In this document: piece after piece, positions 1 to 8,835 of the stretch
Layout: every line of letters begins with the position of its first letter
How positions within the stretch are numbered: the first letter of the stretch is position 1
Origin: Chitinophagales bacterium
GTDB taxonomy: Bacteria > Bacteroidota > Bacteroidia > Chitinophagales > LD1
Reading direction: 5' to 3'
Length of the DNA: 59,196 bases
Assembly: GCA_025057415.1 (NCBI GenBank)
Contig: JANWXI010000004.1
Span: forward strand, 1-59,196
The notes under the pieces: model-generated
Databases searched by the model: none
Told to the model about the DNA's origin: nothing
The model's input: only the letters and a program-made list of their open reading frames with translations
Translations under genes and position numbers: made by a program

Positions 1-10
1 CGCTTGCCCA

Positions 11-170
11 GGTGAGGGATGCGGAGGGCGCGAGCGCAGCGAAGCGGCCACGCCCGCACCGTTGAAAAACAAACAACGCGCGGGCGCGGCGGGAGCGACA
101 GCGTACCCCGTAGCCAGCCCGACCCCGCTGCTGCGCGCAGCCCCGCGGAGCGCAGCAGCGGGGGCACCCC
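11..170 (+). repeat. Structured intergenic repeat, copy A
   Basis: This is one of eight copies of a GC-rich element. It opens with GGTGAGGGATGCG and closes with GGGGGCACCCC. Inside, CGCCCGC pairs with GCGGGCG around an A-rich loop that itself closes with GTTG/CAAC. A second hairpin pairs CCCCGCTGCTGCGC with GCGCAGCAGCGGGG. The copy lies 58 nt beyond the stop codon of the GH1 gene, with the GGGGCACCCC end facing that gene. The open frames across it (for example the 63-aa ORF at 62-253) follow from its GC richness and are not supported as genes. Confidence 0.9.
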
Positions 171-228
171 ATAATATAAAACAATTTTTAATGTATTGCC
201 CGTTTCGTTTTGTGCGTATCGTTCATTT

Positions 229-1413
229 TTACAAGCGTATCGTTTTGCCATAGGCAACCTGGCGGTAAACATCCGCGCTGGGGCGCTTGCGGCGTTCCTT
301 TGTTTCAATGTCTGTTTCGTACAGGCCGAAGCGGTACGTAGGTCCCAGGTTCCACTCAAAGTTGTCAAATGTGCTCCACCAAAAATACCCCCGTATGTCC
401 ACTCCGCTCTGCATGCACGCATGCACAATACGCAGGTACTCTTTCATGGCGCTGATGCGGAAGTTGTCATCACTTGTGCATACGCCGCTTTCGGTAATGA
501 TTATCGGCAGGCGGTATTTTTTCCAGTAGCGGTGAATGCACTCCGCCATTCCTTGCGGGTAGTATTCCCACATGTCATCGTGGGGTTTGTTCAGTTTTTT
601 GATTTTGTCGGGAGTATCAATGTACGTTATGGGATGAGGGTCGTGTGAAATTTTTGCGTAGTAACTCATTCCAAAAAAATCTAACGCTCCGGCAAATTGT
701 TGCAGGCAAAAGTCCATAAACCACCAGTCCGAAATGCGAGCCGGTAAAAGACCGGCCAGGTTCTCTGCGCTGAAGATTACAGCATTATGACTGATGCCAA
801 CCGGAATATGCGGATGTTCGTTTTTAAGCTCTGTGTAAGCCAGATGGTGGGCTTTGCCCAGGTTTCTGATAACGCGGAAAGCTCTTCGGATGCTCCTTTG
901 CTGTGGTGGAAACAACCCCGTAATCCATCCGTTGCTAGCATACACGTTTGGTTCGTTAAAAGTATTCCAGAAGCGCACGTATTTGCCAAACCGTTGCGAT
1001 ACTTTTCTGGCAAAGTCAACCCATAATGCCACGTTCTCTTCCTTCTCCCACCCGCCTTTTGCAAGAAACCAGTTTGGATTGTGAAAGTGGTGCAGCACCA
1101 GCATTATTTGTACGCCTTTTGCGCTGAGTAATTCCAAAAATCGCTCGTATTCGTTAGCTGTTTCTTCGTGTAATGGGGCAAGCGGGGCGCGTTGCAGTTT
1201 GCTCCACAGAAAACCCATGCGGTAATACGGAGCGCAGTAGGCAATTATGTCGGCATCCTCCTCGCGGTGCAACTCATGGTCGCAGGTGCGGTTAAAAATG
1301 TGCCCGTCTTTTGATGTAAAGTTTACCCACTCATGTTCAAAAGCGGTTTCAATCTGTGCTGCCGCTGTAGAAGTTCCAAACACAAAGTCGGCCGGAAAAT
1401 GAAGTTCGGTCAT
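229..1413 (-). CDS. Glycoside hydrolase family 1 (beta-glucosidase-like)
   Basis: A 394-residue GH1 retaining glycosidase, expected to cleave beta-linked glucosides or galactosides. The two catalytic glutamates are visible: the acid/base in TFNEPN (E154) and the nucleophile in ITESG (E308). The family N-terminal signature is present as FPADFVFGTSTAAAQIE, and WWSTFDNFEW near the C-terminus is the usual GH1 substrate-pocket segment. The protein is shorter than the common 440-470 residues, with compact loops. No signal peptide is seen, so it is probably cytoplasmic. It stands alone with no transporter or regulator beside it, so the substrate cannot be given. The family call is firm. Confidence 0.93.
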   Translation of the reverse strand: MTELHFPADFVFGTSTAAAQIETAFEHEWVNFTSKDGHIFNRTCDHELHREEDADIIAYCAPYYRMGFLWSKLQRAPLAPLHEETANEYERFLELLSAKGVQIMLVLHHFHNPNWFLAKGGWEKEENVALWVDFARKVSQRFGKYVRFWNTFNEPNVYASNGWITGLFPPQQRSIRRAFRVIRNLGKAHHLAYTELKNEHPHIPVGISHNAVIFSAENLAGLLPARISDWWFMDFCLQQFAGALDFFGMSYYAKISHDPHPITYIDTPDKIKKLNKPHDDMWEYYPQGMAECIHRYWKKYRLPIIITESGVCTSDDNFRISAMKEYLRIVHACMQSGVDIRGYFWWSTFDNFEWNLGPTYRFGLYETDIETKERRKRPSADVYRQVAYGKTIRL

Positions 1414-1613
1414 GTTGCCTGAGTGCTGTAAATATTGTGATTAAACACAAACGCCGTAAATAGAAAATAGAAATGACAAATCTGAAAATATAACTGCATG
1501 GTTGTGCGCATTTTTTATCTGGTAACAGTTTCTAAATAATGAAAATACGATGCCTTAACCGTATGGGTCAGCGAGTTAATTTTTTGCAATAAATTTTTGG
1601 TTTTTACTCAAAT

Positions 1614-2768
1614 ATGTACTTGTTTTACATCAGACCCACTAATACCCCTCCCGTGCGTCCAGAAGATACATGGTTGCTGTACGGATGTTATGGCTATACA
1701 GGAGAGTTGATTGCAAGGCACGCCGTAGAGTGTGGCATGCGTCCTACTTTGGCGGGGCGCGATGCAAACCGCGTGGCAAAACTTGCAGGGGAGTTAAATT
1801 TGCCCTACCTCGTTTTTCCGTTAAATGATGCCGATGCAATAGCCGAGCGCATAGCGGGTTTCAAATGTGTATTGCATTGTGCCGGCCCGTTTATTCACAC
1901 TGCACCGCCTATGCTCCGGGCTTGCCTCAAAAGCAAAGTGCACTACCTTGATATAACCGGAGAGTACCAGATATTTGAAGACGTGTTTGCGCTGGATAAA
2001 CAAGCCCGCGATGCGGGCATTATGCTCCTGCCCGGTGTGGGCTTTGATGTGGTTCCTTCAGATTGTCTGGCAGCTCACCTCAAAGATGCTCTTCCGTCAG
2101 CGCTGATGCTGGAGTTGGTAATCATGAGCTTGGGAGGTGGCATTTCGCGCGGTACAGCGCTCACCATTGTTGAAAACCTCGGCATGGGTACCGTCATCCG
2201 CCGGCGCGGTAAACTCCGCACCGTGGAGCAAGGCGAAATAACCCGTGCTATTGAATACAATAAAAAGTCCTATAATGCCGTGGCCATCACCTGGGGCGAT
2301 GTATCCACTGCCTATCGCTCCACATCCATTCCCAATATCACAGTTTACAGCGTACTGCCTCCGCGCGTCATACGCACATTAAAACTTAGCAACTTTATCA
2401 ATTTTGTCCTTCGTTCGGCATGGTTCAAAAAGCTCCTCCGCACTCGCATTACTTCGCGCCCGCCCGGCCCCGATGCCAACAAGCGCCAAAGCGCCCGCTC
2501 AGCCATTTGGGGCGAGGTATCTAACAACCTCGGCATCACCAAACAAATGCTGCTCACCCTGCCCGAAGGTTACACCCTCACTTACCTCACAGCCGTTGCC
2601 ATCGTAAACGAAGTCCTCAAAGGCAACTTCATAACCGGTGCGCAAACCCCCTCGCTGGTTTACGGCAAAGATTTCATCCTCCGCTTCAAAGGCGTACAAT
2701 TAGAAGACCTCTCACAAAACTTCCAAAAACCCCTCACAAGCGCAAAAGCTGTTTCGCGCTCTTCATAA
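1614..2768 (+). CDS. Saccharopine dehydrogenase-like NAD(P)-binding reductase
   Basis: A 384-residue protein with an N-terminal Rossmann fold (about residues 20-130). The segment LLYGCYGYTGELIA, followed by LAGRD, is typical of the saccharopine dehydrogenase NADP-binding family, which includes the trans-acting enoyl reductases and SCCPDH-like proteins. The rest matches the all-family layout, with GVGFDVVPSDCLA in the middle, a motif shared by these short-chain-like reductases. True lysine-pathway activity is unlikely without pathway neighbours; an acyl or lipid reductase is as likely. The ATG at 1614 leaves about 20 residues before the Rossmann strand. The gene is monocistronic and followed 28 nt later by repeat copy B. 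Confidence 0.8.
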   Translation: MYLFYIRPTNTPPVRPEDTWLLYGCYGYTGELIARHAVECGMRPTLAGRDANRVAKLAGELNLPYLVFPLNDADAIAERIAGFKCVLHCAGPFIHTAPPMLRACLKSKVHYLDITGEYQIFEDVFALDKQARDAGIMLLPGVGFDVVPSDCLAAHLKDALPSALMLELVIMSLGGGISRGTALTIVENLGMGTVIRRRGKLRTVEQGEITRAIEYNKKSYNAVAITWGDVSTAYRSTSIPNITVYSVLPPRVIRTLKLSNFINFVLRSAWFKKLLRTRITSRPPGPDANKRQSARSAIWGEVSNNLGITKQMLLTLPEGYTLTYLTAVAIVNEVLKGNFITGAQTPSLVYGKDFILRFKGVQLEDLSQNFQKPLTSAKAVSRSS

Positions 2769-2796
2769 ATTACATTTTTTTACAATATAGTTCTTT

Positions 2797-2960
2797 GGGG
2801 GTGCCCCCTGCTGCGTTGCGCTCGTACCTCGCGCAGGCAGCAGGGGTCGGGCTTGCTACGGGGTGCGCTGTCGCTCCCGCCGCGCCCGCACTTTGGTTGT
2901 TTTTCAACGGTGCGGGCGCGGCCGCTTCGCTGCGCTCGCGCCCTACGCATCCCTCACCCG
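2797..2960 (-). repeat. Structured intergenic repeat, copy B
   Basis: Inverted copy of the family. Read on the minus strand, the first stem is GCCGCGCCCGCA paired with TGCGGGCGCGGC, 12 perfect pairs, where copy A and copy G have other bases. It begins 28 nt after the preceding stop codon, with the GGGGTGCCCC end nearest that gene. Confidence 0.9.
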
Positions 2961-3307
2961 GCTGGCGCACCCAGGGTACACACCTGTCTTCGCATCACTT
3001 CACACGCTACACAACACATTCTTCATTTACCTGTTTGATTATCGATTTAACAATTCATCTCCACATTTACGCATCGTTCAGTACCGGTCAGGCGCAATGT
3101 GCCACCTGTCCGGTACCCTTTTGATCACATATCTACTTTATACCCATTGTAAATCATCCTCTAATCTCACCCTTATGTCACACCACTTACCACGCATCTC
3201 AGGCGGGTTAGGCGCCTAATACACACACTTCTAAAACAAATAATGAAAAGGAGTTTTTGTTTTCTGCCATTAAAAACTACTTTTGCCGTCCCAAAAAACA
3301 AAAGTGG
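2961..3307 (+). other. Leader region of the rpsL operon
   Basis: About 350 nt lie between repeat B and the rpsL start. I see no gene. The region contains the strong hairpin at 3081-3116 and a small inverted repeat, AGGCG with CGCCT, near 3204-3219. No full TTTG/TAnnTTTG promoter could be placed with confidence, so the operon promoter is probably here but is not identified. Confidence 0.5.
3081..3122 (+). terminator. Hairpin with T-tract upstream of rpsL
   Basis: GTACCGG pairs with CCGGTAC; inside it, after one T/T mismatch, CAGG pairs with CCTG. The hairpin is followed by CCTTTTG. It could be the terminator of the 1614-2768 gene, although it is 310 nt away with a repeat between, or an attenuator or protein-binding hairpin in the rpsL leader. 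The T-tract is short, so the terminator reading is tentative. Confidence 0.4.
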
Positions 3308-3709
3308 ATGCCTACTATTCAGCAATTAGTGCGTAAATCGCGCGAAATCATACGGGCAAAATCCAAGAGCCGCGCTCTGGATGCCTGCCCCCAAAAGCGG
3401 GGCGTTTGTACGCGCGTTTACACCACTACGCCCAAGAAACCCAACTCTGCATTGCGCAAAGTAGCGAAGGTGCGTTTAACCAATCAGGTGGAGGTAATCG
3501 CCTACATCCCGGGCGAGGGTCACAACTTGCAGGAACACTCCATCGTACTCATTCGCGGCGGTCGGGTAAAAGACCTCCCGGGTGTGCGTTACCACATTGT
3601 GCGTGGTTCGCTCGACACCGCCGGTGTAGAAAATCGCAAAAAAAGCCGTTCCAAGTACGGCACCAAACGCCCGAAAGCGGGTGCTGCTGCCGCTCCTTCT
3701 AAAAAATAA
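3308..3709 (+). CDS. rpsL: 30S ribosomal protein S12
   Basis: S12 forms part of the decoding centre of the small subunit. The protein starts [12 protein letters not shown], as in the family, so I place the start at the ATG at 3308; the ORF track begins earlier at a TTG and adds 17 spurious residues. The conserved loop [18 protein letters not shown] (streptomycin-site lysine) and [12 protein letters not shown], with the aspartate that is often methylthiolated, are intact. There are 133 residues, with an alanine/lysine-rich tail slightly longer than the core family. It is the first gene of the unit rpsL-rpsG-fusA-rpsJ-(small protein)-rplC. Lysine is present at the usual resistance position, so nothing suggests streptomycin resistance. 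Confidence 0.97.
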   Translation: MPTIQQLVRKSREIIRAKSKSRALDACPQKRGVCTRVYTTTPKKPNSALRKVAKVRLTNQVEVIAYIPGEGHNLQEHSIVLIRGGRVKDLPGVRYHIVRGSLDTAGVENRKKSRSKYGTKRPKAGAAAAPSKK

Positions 3710-3738
3710 TCACCACGAAAAATACCACATAATCATAC

Positions 3739-4206
3739 ATGAGAAAGAAAAGAGCTCCAAAACGTTACATACAGCCCGACCCCAAATTCAATGATGTGGA
3801 CGTTGCCAAGTTCGTTAACCGCCTCATGTGGGAGGGTAAAAAGTCCGTGGCTTACAAAATATTTTACGGAGCACTCGACCTCGTACACGAGCGCACTAAA
3901 GAAGACCCCCTGGAGGTTTGGCGCAAAGCTGTGCTAAATGTATCACCCTCTGTAGAGGTTAAATCAAGGCGCATCGGTGGGGCAAACTTTCAGATACCCG
4001 TGGAGGTACGCCCTGAACGCAAGCAGGCGCTGGCCATGAAATGGCTCATTCAGTACAGCCGCGAGCGCAACGGCAAATCCATGGCCGATAAACTTGCCTC
4101 CGAAATCATTGCCGCCTCCAAAGGCGAAGGAGCTGCCTTTAAGAAAAAAGAAGACACCCACCGCATGGCCGAAGCCAACAAGGCATTCGCTCACTTTAAG
4201 TTTTAA
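3739..4206 (+). CDS. rpsG: 30S ribosomal protein S7
   Basis: A 155-residue S7, the assembly protein that nucleates the 3' major domain of 16S rRNA and contacts the E site. The N-terminus [19 protein letters not shown] and the segment [19 protein letters not shown] are family hallmarks. It follows rpsL after 29 nt and precedes fusA by 53 nt, the standard str-operon order. Length is normal for the family. Confidence 0.97.
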   Translation: MRKKRAPKRYIQPDPKFNDVDVAKFVNRLMWEGKKSVAYKIFYGALDLVHERTKEDPLEVWRKAVLNVSPSVEVKSRRIGGANFQIPVEVRPERKQALAMKWLIQYSRERNGKSMADKLASEIIAASKGEGAAFKKKEDTHRMAEANKAFAHFKF

Positions 4207-4259
4207 TTCTATATAAACCAATCATAAAAGAGGAACTGGTTCTATACAGTTGAACGAAA

Positions 4260-6371
4260 ATGGGAAAAGACCTCAGCTACACGAGAAACATCGGCATTGC
4301 CGCGCATATTGACGCCGGTAAAACCACCACTACCGAGCGGATACTTTACTACACCGGTGTGAACTACAAAATCGGTGAGGTGCACGATGGCGCAGCCACC
4401 ATGGACTGGATGGAGCAGGAGCAGGAGAGGGGCATCACCATTACCTCTGCCGCCACCCGATGTCAATGGACCTGGCAAGGAAAAAAGTACGATATAAATA
4501 TAATCGACACTCCCGGCCACGTGGACTTTACCGTTGAAGTAAACCGCTCTCTCCGGGTATTGGATGGTCTCGTGTTTCTCTTCTCAGCCGTTGATGGTGT
4601 AGAGCCCCAGTCCGAAACAAACTGGCGCCTGGCCGATAACTATGGTGTTCCGCGCCTGGGCTTTGTAAATAAAATGGACCGCCAGGGCGCTGACTATTTT
4701 AATGTAGTTAAGCAGGTAGAGACCATGCTCGGCTCCAATCCCCTGATAATGCAGGTTCCCATCGGTAGCGAGGATAATTTTAAGGGTGTATTTGACCTGG
4801 TAACCAACCAGGCCATCATATGGAATGAAGAAGATTTGGGCATGACCTACAGAGTAGTTGAGTGTCCTGATGATATACAGGAGGATGTAAAAAAATACCG
4901 CGAGCAGCTACTTGAAAAAGTTGCCGAGTTTGATGATAAACTGATGGAGAAATTCTTCTCAGACCCCAACTCCATCACTCCCGATGAAATTCGCTCAGCT
5001 ATTCGGCAGGCCGTAATCGCACAAAAACTCGTGCCCATGTTTTGCGGTTCATCTTTCAAAAACAAAGGTGTGCAGGCCGTGCTGGATGCCGTATGTGCCT
5101 TGCTTCCTTCCCCTCAAGACAAAAAAGAAGTAAAAGGCACCAACCCCGAAAATGGCGAAATTATTACCCGCAAACCCGATACTGACGAGCCCTTCACTGC
5201 ATTGGCATTCAAAATAGCCACCGACCCCTTTGTAGGCCGCCTGGCTTATTTCCGCGTTTACTCCGGAAGTTTAGAGGCAGGTTCTTATGTATTAAACACA
5301 CGCACAGGCAAAAAAGAGCGCATTTCGCGCCTCTTTCAAATGCATGCCAATAAGCAAAACCCCATTGAGCGCGTAGAGGCAGGTGACATAGCAGCTGCAG
5401 TAGGTTTCAAAGACATTCGCACCGGAGATACGCTTTGTGATGAAAAACACCCCATCGTGCTCGAAAGCATGAAATTCCCCGAGCCGGTTATATCACTAGC
5501 CATAGAACCCAAAGCCCAAAAGGACATGGACAAACTGGGCATGAGCTTGGCGAAACTTGCCGAAGAAGATCCTACTTTTCGCGTCAGTTTCGATGAACAA
5601 ACCGGCCAAACTATCATTTCGGGCATGGGTGAGTTGCATCTGGAAATAATCATTGACCGCCTACGCAGAGAGTTTAAGGTAGAGTGCAACCAGGGCGCTC
5701 CGCAGGTTAACTATAAAGAGCGCCTCACAACCACCATCGAGCACCGTGAACTTTATAAAAAACAAACCGGTGGTCGGGGTAAATATGCCGAAATTAAAAT
5801 TGAAATTGGCCCTGCTGACGAAGGTGTATCTGGCCTGCAGTTTATTAATGACATTTTCGGTGGAGCCATACCCAAAGAATTTATCCCTGCCGTAGAAAAG
5901 GGTTTCAGAGAAGCTATGAAAACCGGAGTGCTGGCTGGTTATGAAATGGACAATCTGAAAGTACGTCTCTTTGACGGCTCATACCACGAAGTTGACTCTG
6001 ACTCCCTCTCCTTTGAGCTTTGTGCCAAACTCGCCTTCCGTAACGCAGCTAAACTTGCCAAGCCCATTTTGTTGGAGCCAATCATGAAAGTTGAAGTAAT
6101 CACCCCCGAAGAAAATACCGGAGATGTAGTGGGTGACCTCAACCGCCGCCGCGGTATTCTTGAAGGTATGGAAGCCCGCCAAAACGCGCAAGTTATAAGA
6201 GCTAAAGTACCCCTTAGCGAAATGTTTGGCTACGTTACTCAGTTGCGTACCCTCACTTCGGGCCGCGCTACCTCCACTATGGAGTTCCACAGCTATCAGC
6301 CAGCCCCCGAAAACGTGGCATCTGTTGTAATAGCCAAAAATTCTGGTAAACTTAAACCCGTTGAAGAATAA
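4260..6371 (+). CDS. fusA: Elongation factor G
   Basis: A 703-residue EF-G, the GTPase that drives translocation of tRNA and mRNA on the ribosome. The G1 motif [15 protein letters not shown], switch [14 protein letters not shown] and NKMDRQGAD (G4) are present. Domain II, domain III ([24 protein letters not shown]), domain IV ([11 protein letters not shown]) and domain V follow in order. It lies between rpsG and rpsJ as in other str operons. The effector-loop sequence [15 protein letters not shown] is a typical bacterial EF-G I form. No irregularity seen. Confidence 0.98.
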   Translation: MGKDLSYTRNIGIAAHIDAGKTTTTERILYYTGVNYKIGEVHDGAATMDWMEQEQERGITITSAATRCQWTWQGKKYDINIIDTPGHVDFTVEVNRSLRVLDGLVFLFSAVDGVEPQSETNWRLADNYGVPRLGFVNKMDRQGADYFNVVKQVETMLGSNPLIMQVPIGSEDNFKGVFDLVTNQAIIWNEEDLGMTYRVVECPDDIQEDVKKYREQLLEKVAEFDDKLMEKFFSDPNSITPDEIRSAIRQAVIAQKLVPMFCGSSFKNKGVQAVLDAVCALLPSPQDKKEVKGTNPENGEIITRKPDTDEPFTALAFKIATDPFVGRLAYFRVYSGSLEAGSYVLNTRTGKKERISRLFQMHANKQNPIERVEAGDIAAAVGFKDIRTGDTLCDEKHPIVLESMKFPEPVISLAIEPKAQKDMDKLGMSLAKLAEEDPTFRVSFDEQTGQTIISGMGELHLEIIIDRLRREFKVECNQGAPQVNYKERLTTTIEHRELYKKQTGGRGKYAEIKIEIGPADEGVSGLQFINDIFGGAIPKEFIPAVEKGFREAMKTGVLAGYEMDNLKVRLFDGSYHEVDSDSLSFELCAKLAFRNAAKLAKPILLEPIMKVEVITPEENTGDVVGDLNRRRGILEGMEARQNAQVIRAKVPLSEMFGYVTQLRTLTSGRATSTMEFHSYQPAPENVASVVIAKNSGKLKPVEE

Positions 6372-6407
6372 TCCAAACTTTTTCAAAACCCAAATAACGT
6401 TCTTTCT

Positions 6408-6713
6408 ATGAGCCAGCGCATACGCATCAAACTGAAAAGCTACGACCACAATCTCGTGGACAAAAGCGCAGAGAAAATTGTCAAAACCGTAAAAAGCACC
6501 GGTGCTGTAGTCAGCGGGCCTGTGCCTTTGCCCACCCGTAAAAAAATTTTTACGGTCAATCGCTGCCCCCATGTGAATAACAACAGCAAGGAACAATTCC
6601 AACTCTGCACCTATAAGCGTTTACTGGATATTTATTCTTCAACTTCCAAAACCATCGATGCGTTGATGAAACTGGAATTACCCAGCGGTGTAGAGGTAGA
6701 AATTAAAGCGTAA
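6408..6713 (+). CDS. rpsJ: 30S ribosomal protein S10
   Basis: A 101-residue S10 (NusE), part of the 30S head and also a partner of NusB/NusG in antitermination. It starts [25 protein letters not shown] and contains [14 protein letters not shown], as expected. It would normally be followed directly by rplC; here a small exported protein starts 4 nt after its stop codon. Confidence 0.97.
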   Translation: MSQRIRIKLKSYDHNLVDKSAEKIVKTVKSTGAVVSGPVPLPTRKKIFTVNRCPHVNNNSKEQFQLCTYKRLLDIYSSTSKTIDALMKLELPSGVEVEIKA

Positions 6714-6717
6714 GTTT

Positions 6718-6915
6718 ATGAAGAAGATTACAACACTCCTCGCGCTTTTAGCTTTCACTTTTGCCGGTATAGCTGCTGACCAGAAATGCGGTAAATACAA
6801 CGGTCGTCAACTCTACTTAGGCGAAAAAGGCGGCTGCTACTACCGCGCTAAAGGCAAAGACGGTAAAATGGAGAAGGTTTACGTAGAACGCAACCTTTGT
6901 AAAAATTGTAAATAA
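6718..6915 (+). CDS. Small exported cysteine-containing protein between rpsJ and rplC
   Basis: A 65-residue protein starting 4 nt after rpsJ. Residues 1-20 (MKKITTLLALLAFTFAGIAA) form a signal peptide with an AxA-like cleavage site. The mature part has four cysteines and the pattern NGRQLYLGEKGGCYYRAKG...KVYVERNLC. That pattern resembles the short GPxGGxYY...KKYV repeat known from the 'PBCV-specific basic adaptor' type domain and from many small Bacteroidota exported proteins; I recall this rather than having searched it. Mature charge is strongly basic. Its position inside a ribosomal operon implies very high transcription. Function unknown. Confidence 0.75.
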   Translation: MKKITTLLALLAFTFAGIAADQKCGKYNGRQLYLGEKGGCYYRAKGKDGKMEKVYVERNLCKNCK

Positions 6916-6969
6916 CTATATTTTTTATGTACCCGCCCCCTAAGGCGGAGACCTCTAAAAACAAAAACT

Positions 6970-7584
6970 ATGAAAGGCATCATTGGTAAGAAAATCGGAA
7001 TGACCAGCATCTTCGAAAACGGCAGACATACAGCAGTGACTGTCGTAGAAGCAGGTCCCTGCGTTGTTACGCAAATCAAAACTCCCGAAAAAGACGGCTA
7101 CTATGCCACGCAGTTAGGTTTTGATGAGCGAAAAGAGAAAAACACCCCCAAGCCATTACTAGGTCATTTTAAGAAAGCCGGTACCACCCCTAAGCGTAAG
7201 TTGCACGAGTTTCGCGACTATGACTTTGGCAAGCAGGTGGGTGAGTTTGTAACTGTTGATGTATTTGCCGAGGGTGACCTGGTAAATGTAATCGGTACTT
7301 CTAAAGGCAAGGGTTTTCAGGGCGTTGTAAAACGCCATGGTTTTTCCGGTGTAGGAATGGCCACTCACGGCCAGCACGACCGTATGCGCGCTCCCGGTTC
7401 GCTTGGCGCCTCATCAGACCCCTCTCACGTTTTCAAAGGCATGCGCATGGCAGGACGCACAGGCGGGCAACGTGTTGAAATCCTCAACATCCGCGTGGCG
7501 AAAGTTCTGCCCGAAGAAAACCTCATATTGCTGGCTGGCGCTGTACCCGGCGCCAACGGTTCATACCTGATTATTGAAGGGTAG
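6970..7584 (+). CDS. rplC: 50S ribosomal protein L3
   Basis: A 204-residue L3, a primary 23S rRNA-binding assembly protein next to the peptidyl transferase centre. It starts [19 protein letters not shown] and contains [15 protein letters not shown] and [32 protein letters not shown], the family core with the glutamine that PrmB methylates. Normally rplD, rplW, rplB, rpsS and rplV follow; here a terminator and aroB follow instead. Confidence 0.97.
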   Translation: MKGIIGKKIGMTSIFENGRHTAVTVVEAGPCVVTQIKTPEKDGYYATQLGFDERKEKNTPKPLLGHFKKAGTTPKRKLHEFRDYDFGKQVGEFVTVDVFAEGDLVNVIGTSKGKGFQGVVKRHGFSGVGMATHGQHDRMRAPGSLGASSDPSHVFKGMRMAGRTGGQRVEILNIRVAKVLPEENLILLAGAVPGANGSYLIIEG

Positions 7585-7626
7585 GTTTCGGTTTATCCGG
7601 AATTCCCGATAAAGGAAAGGAGAGAG

Positions 7627-7651
7627 TCCCCGCCGCAGGCGGGGATTTTTT
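7627..7651 (+). terminator. Rho-independent terminator after rplC
   Basis: TCCCCGCC, a 3-nt loop GCA, GGCGGGGA, then TTTTTT. It lies 43 nt after the rplC stop codon and marks the end of the rpsL-to-rplC transcription unit, so the S10 cluster is interrupted here. Confidence 0.9.
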
Positions 7652-7754
7652 CATATACAGGGTTCTACTCAATAGCAGAATAATTCTCTTTATCGCTATT
7701 TCAGTAATTTTCTTTTCCCCGCCTGTTTAACCTTCATTACTACCAAAGGATATA

Positions 7755-7786
7755 TTTTGAAACATGAGCGCTTTTTCGGTAGTTTG
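7755..7786 (+). promoter_or_regulatory. Putative promoter of aroB-aroA
   Basis: TTTTG is followed after 20 nt by TAGTTTG, close to the Bacteroidota consensus TTTG...TAnnTTTG but one base short in the -7 box. The predicted transcription start, about 6-8 nt further, falls almost on the aroB ATG at 7795, so the mRNA may be leaderless or nearly so. Confidence 0.45.
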
Positions 7787-7794
7787 TTGACGAC

Positions 7795-8835
7795 ATGGGC
7801 GATGAACATGATGTTTTAGAAAAGTTGCCGGAGTTTATTTCCCGGTCCGGTTACAGGCAGGTATTTGTGCTTGCTGATGAAAACACCCTGCGGTACTGTT
7901 ACCCAATATTAGAACCTTTACTGGACAACCACGTGGTGATACACTTTCCGGCGGGCGAGTCACACAAAACCCTCAACACAAGCGCCTCGGTTTGGCAACA
8001 GTTATTGCACTATGAAGCAGACCGAAACGCATTACTGATAAACCTCGGTGGCGGTACGGTGACCGACCTCGGAGGTTTTGTTGCCGGCTGCTACAAACGC
8101 GGTATTGACTTTGTAAACATTCCTACTACGTTGCTTGGTATGGTGGATGCCGCCACGGGAGGAAAAACAGGAATTGATTTTGCCGGGTACAAAAACGCGC
8201 TCGGACTCTTTCGTAAGCCGGTAAAAGTTTTCTTGCACACGCCATTCCTGCACACTTTACCCGAGCGTGAGTTTATGAGCGGTATGGCAGAGGTTATAAA
8301 ACATGCCCTGATTGCCGACAGAAAGATGTTTGAAAATCTCCCCGATGATTGCAGGTTGACCAATCACAGCGATTTACACCAGTTGGTGATTGAAAATATC
8401 AAAATCAAAAACCGTTTTGTGAGTGCAGATTTTCATGATAACGGAATACGCATGGCGTTGAATTACGGCCACACAATCGGGCACGCATTAGAGAGCTTGT
8501 GGTTAGAAAAGCAACAACTTATGTTACACGGAGAAGCCGTGGCAGGTGGCATACTGGCAGAGAGCTACCTTTCACATCGCACCGGCTTGCTTAGCGCTGA
8601 AGAGTTGGAAAAAGTGACAAAAAAAATCACGAAAAATTTCCGGTTGCCCATAGTACCTGCCGAGGATTTTGGTGCATTGATGCACTATCTTCGCAACGAT
8701 AAAAAGAACCGCAATGGAAAAATCACATGTTGCCTGCTTAGCGAAATAGGCAGTTATTCATTACCGCACTTTATCGAAGAGGGTCTTATAACAGATGCTC
8801 TGAATTACTATAATCTTACCGTATGCAATGGATAA
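7795..8835 (+). CDS. aroB: 3-dehydroquinate synthase
   Basis: A 346-residue enzyme converting DAHP to 3-dehydroquinate, the second step of the shikimate pathway. The NAD-binding segment INLGGGTVTDLGGFVAGCYKRGIDFVNIPTTLLG is intact. The zinc ligands are expected in MAEVIKHALI (Glu) and NYGHTIGHALE (His), and both segments are present. The only ATG before the first conserved strand is at 7795. Its 3' end overlaps aroA by 13 nt, so the two are translationally coupled. A third pathway gene, aroQ, lies 47 kb away in this window. Confidence 0.96.
   Translation: MGDEHDVLEKLPEFISRSGYRQVFVLADENTLRYCYPILEPLLDNHVVIHFPAGESHKTLNTSASVWQQLLHYEADRNALLINLGGGTVTDLGGFVAGCYKRGIDFVNIPTTLLGMVDAATGGKTGIDFAGYKNALGLFRKPVKVFLHTPFLHTLPEREFMSGMAEVIKHALIADRKMFENLPDDCRLTNHSDLHQLVIENIKIKNRFVSADFHDNGIRMALNYGHTIGHALESLWLEKQQLMLHGEAVAGGILAESYLSHRTGLLSAEELEKVTKKITKNFRLPIVPAEDFGALMHYLRNDKKNRNGKITCCLLSEIGSYSLPHFIEEGLITDALNYYNLTVCNG

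Noticed and set aside
62-253. ORFs over repeat copies (62-253, 2770-2970, 2795-3124, 12890-13213, 12919-13215, 51701-52018, 51793-52179)
   Set aside because: All share peptides such as GRERSEAAAPAPLK or their reverse-frame forms because they read through the GC-rich repeat. They stay open in several frames at once, have no conserved start and are intergenic artefacts.
787-1084. Plus-strand and other-frame ORFs within the GH1 gene
   Set aside because: They are shadows of the GH1 frame, which has both catalytic glutamate motifs.
3406-3702. 98-aa ORF overlapping rpsL
   Set aside because: Alternative frame of a confirmed ribosomal gene.
5979-6602. 207-aa minus ORF across fusA and rpsJ
   Set aside because: It is antisense to two certain genes and has no domain features.
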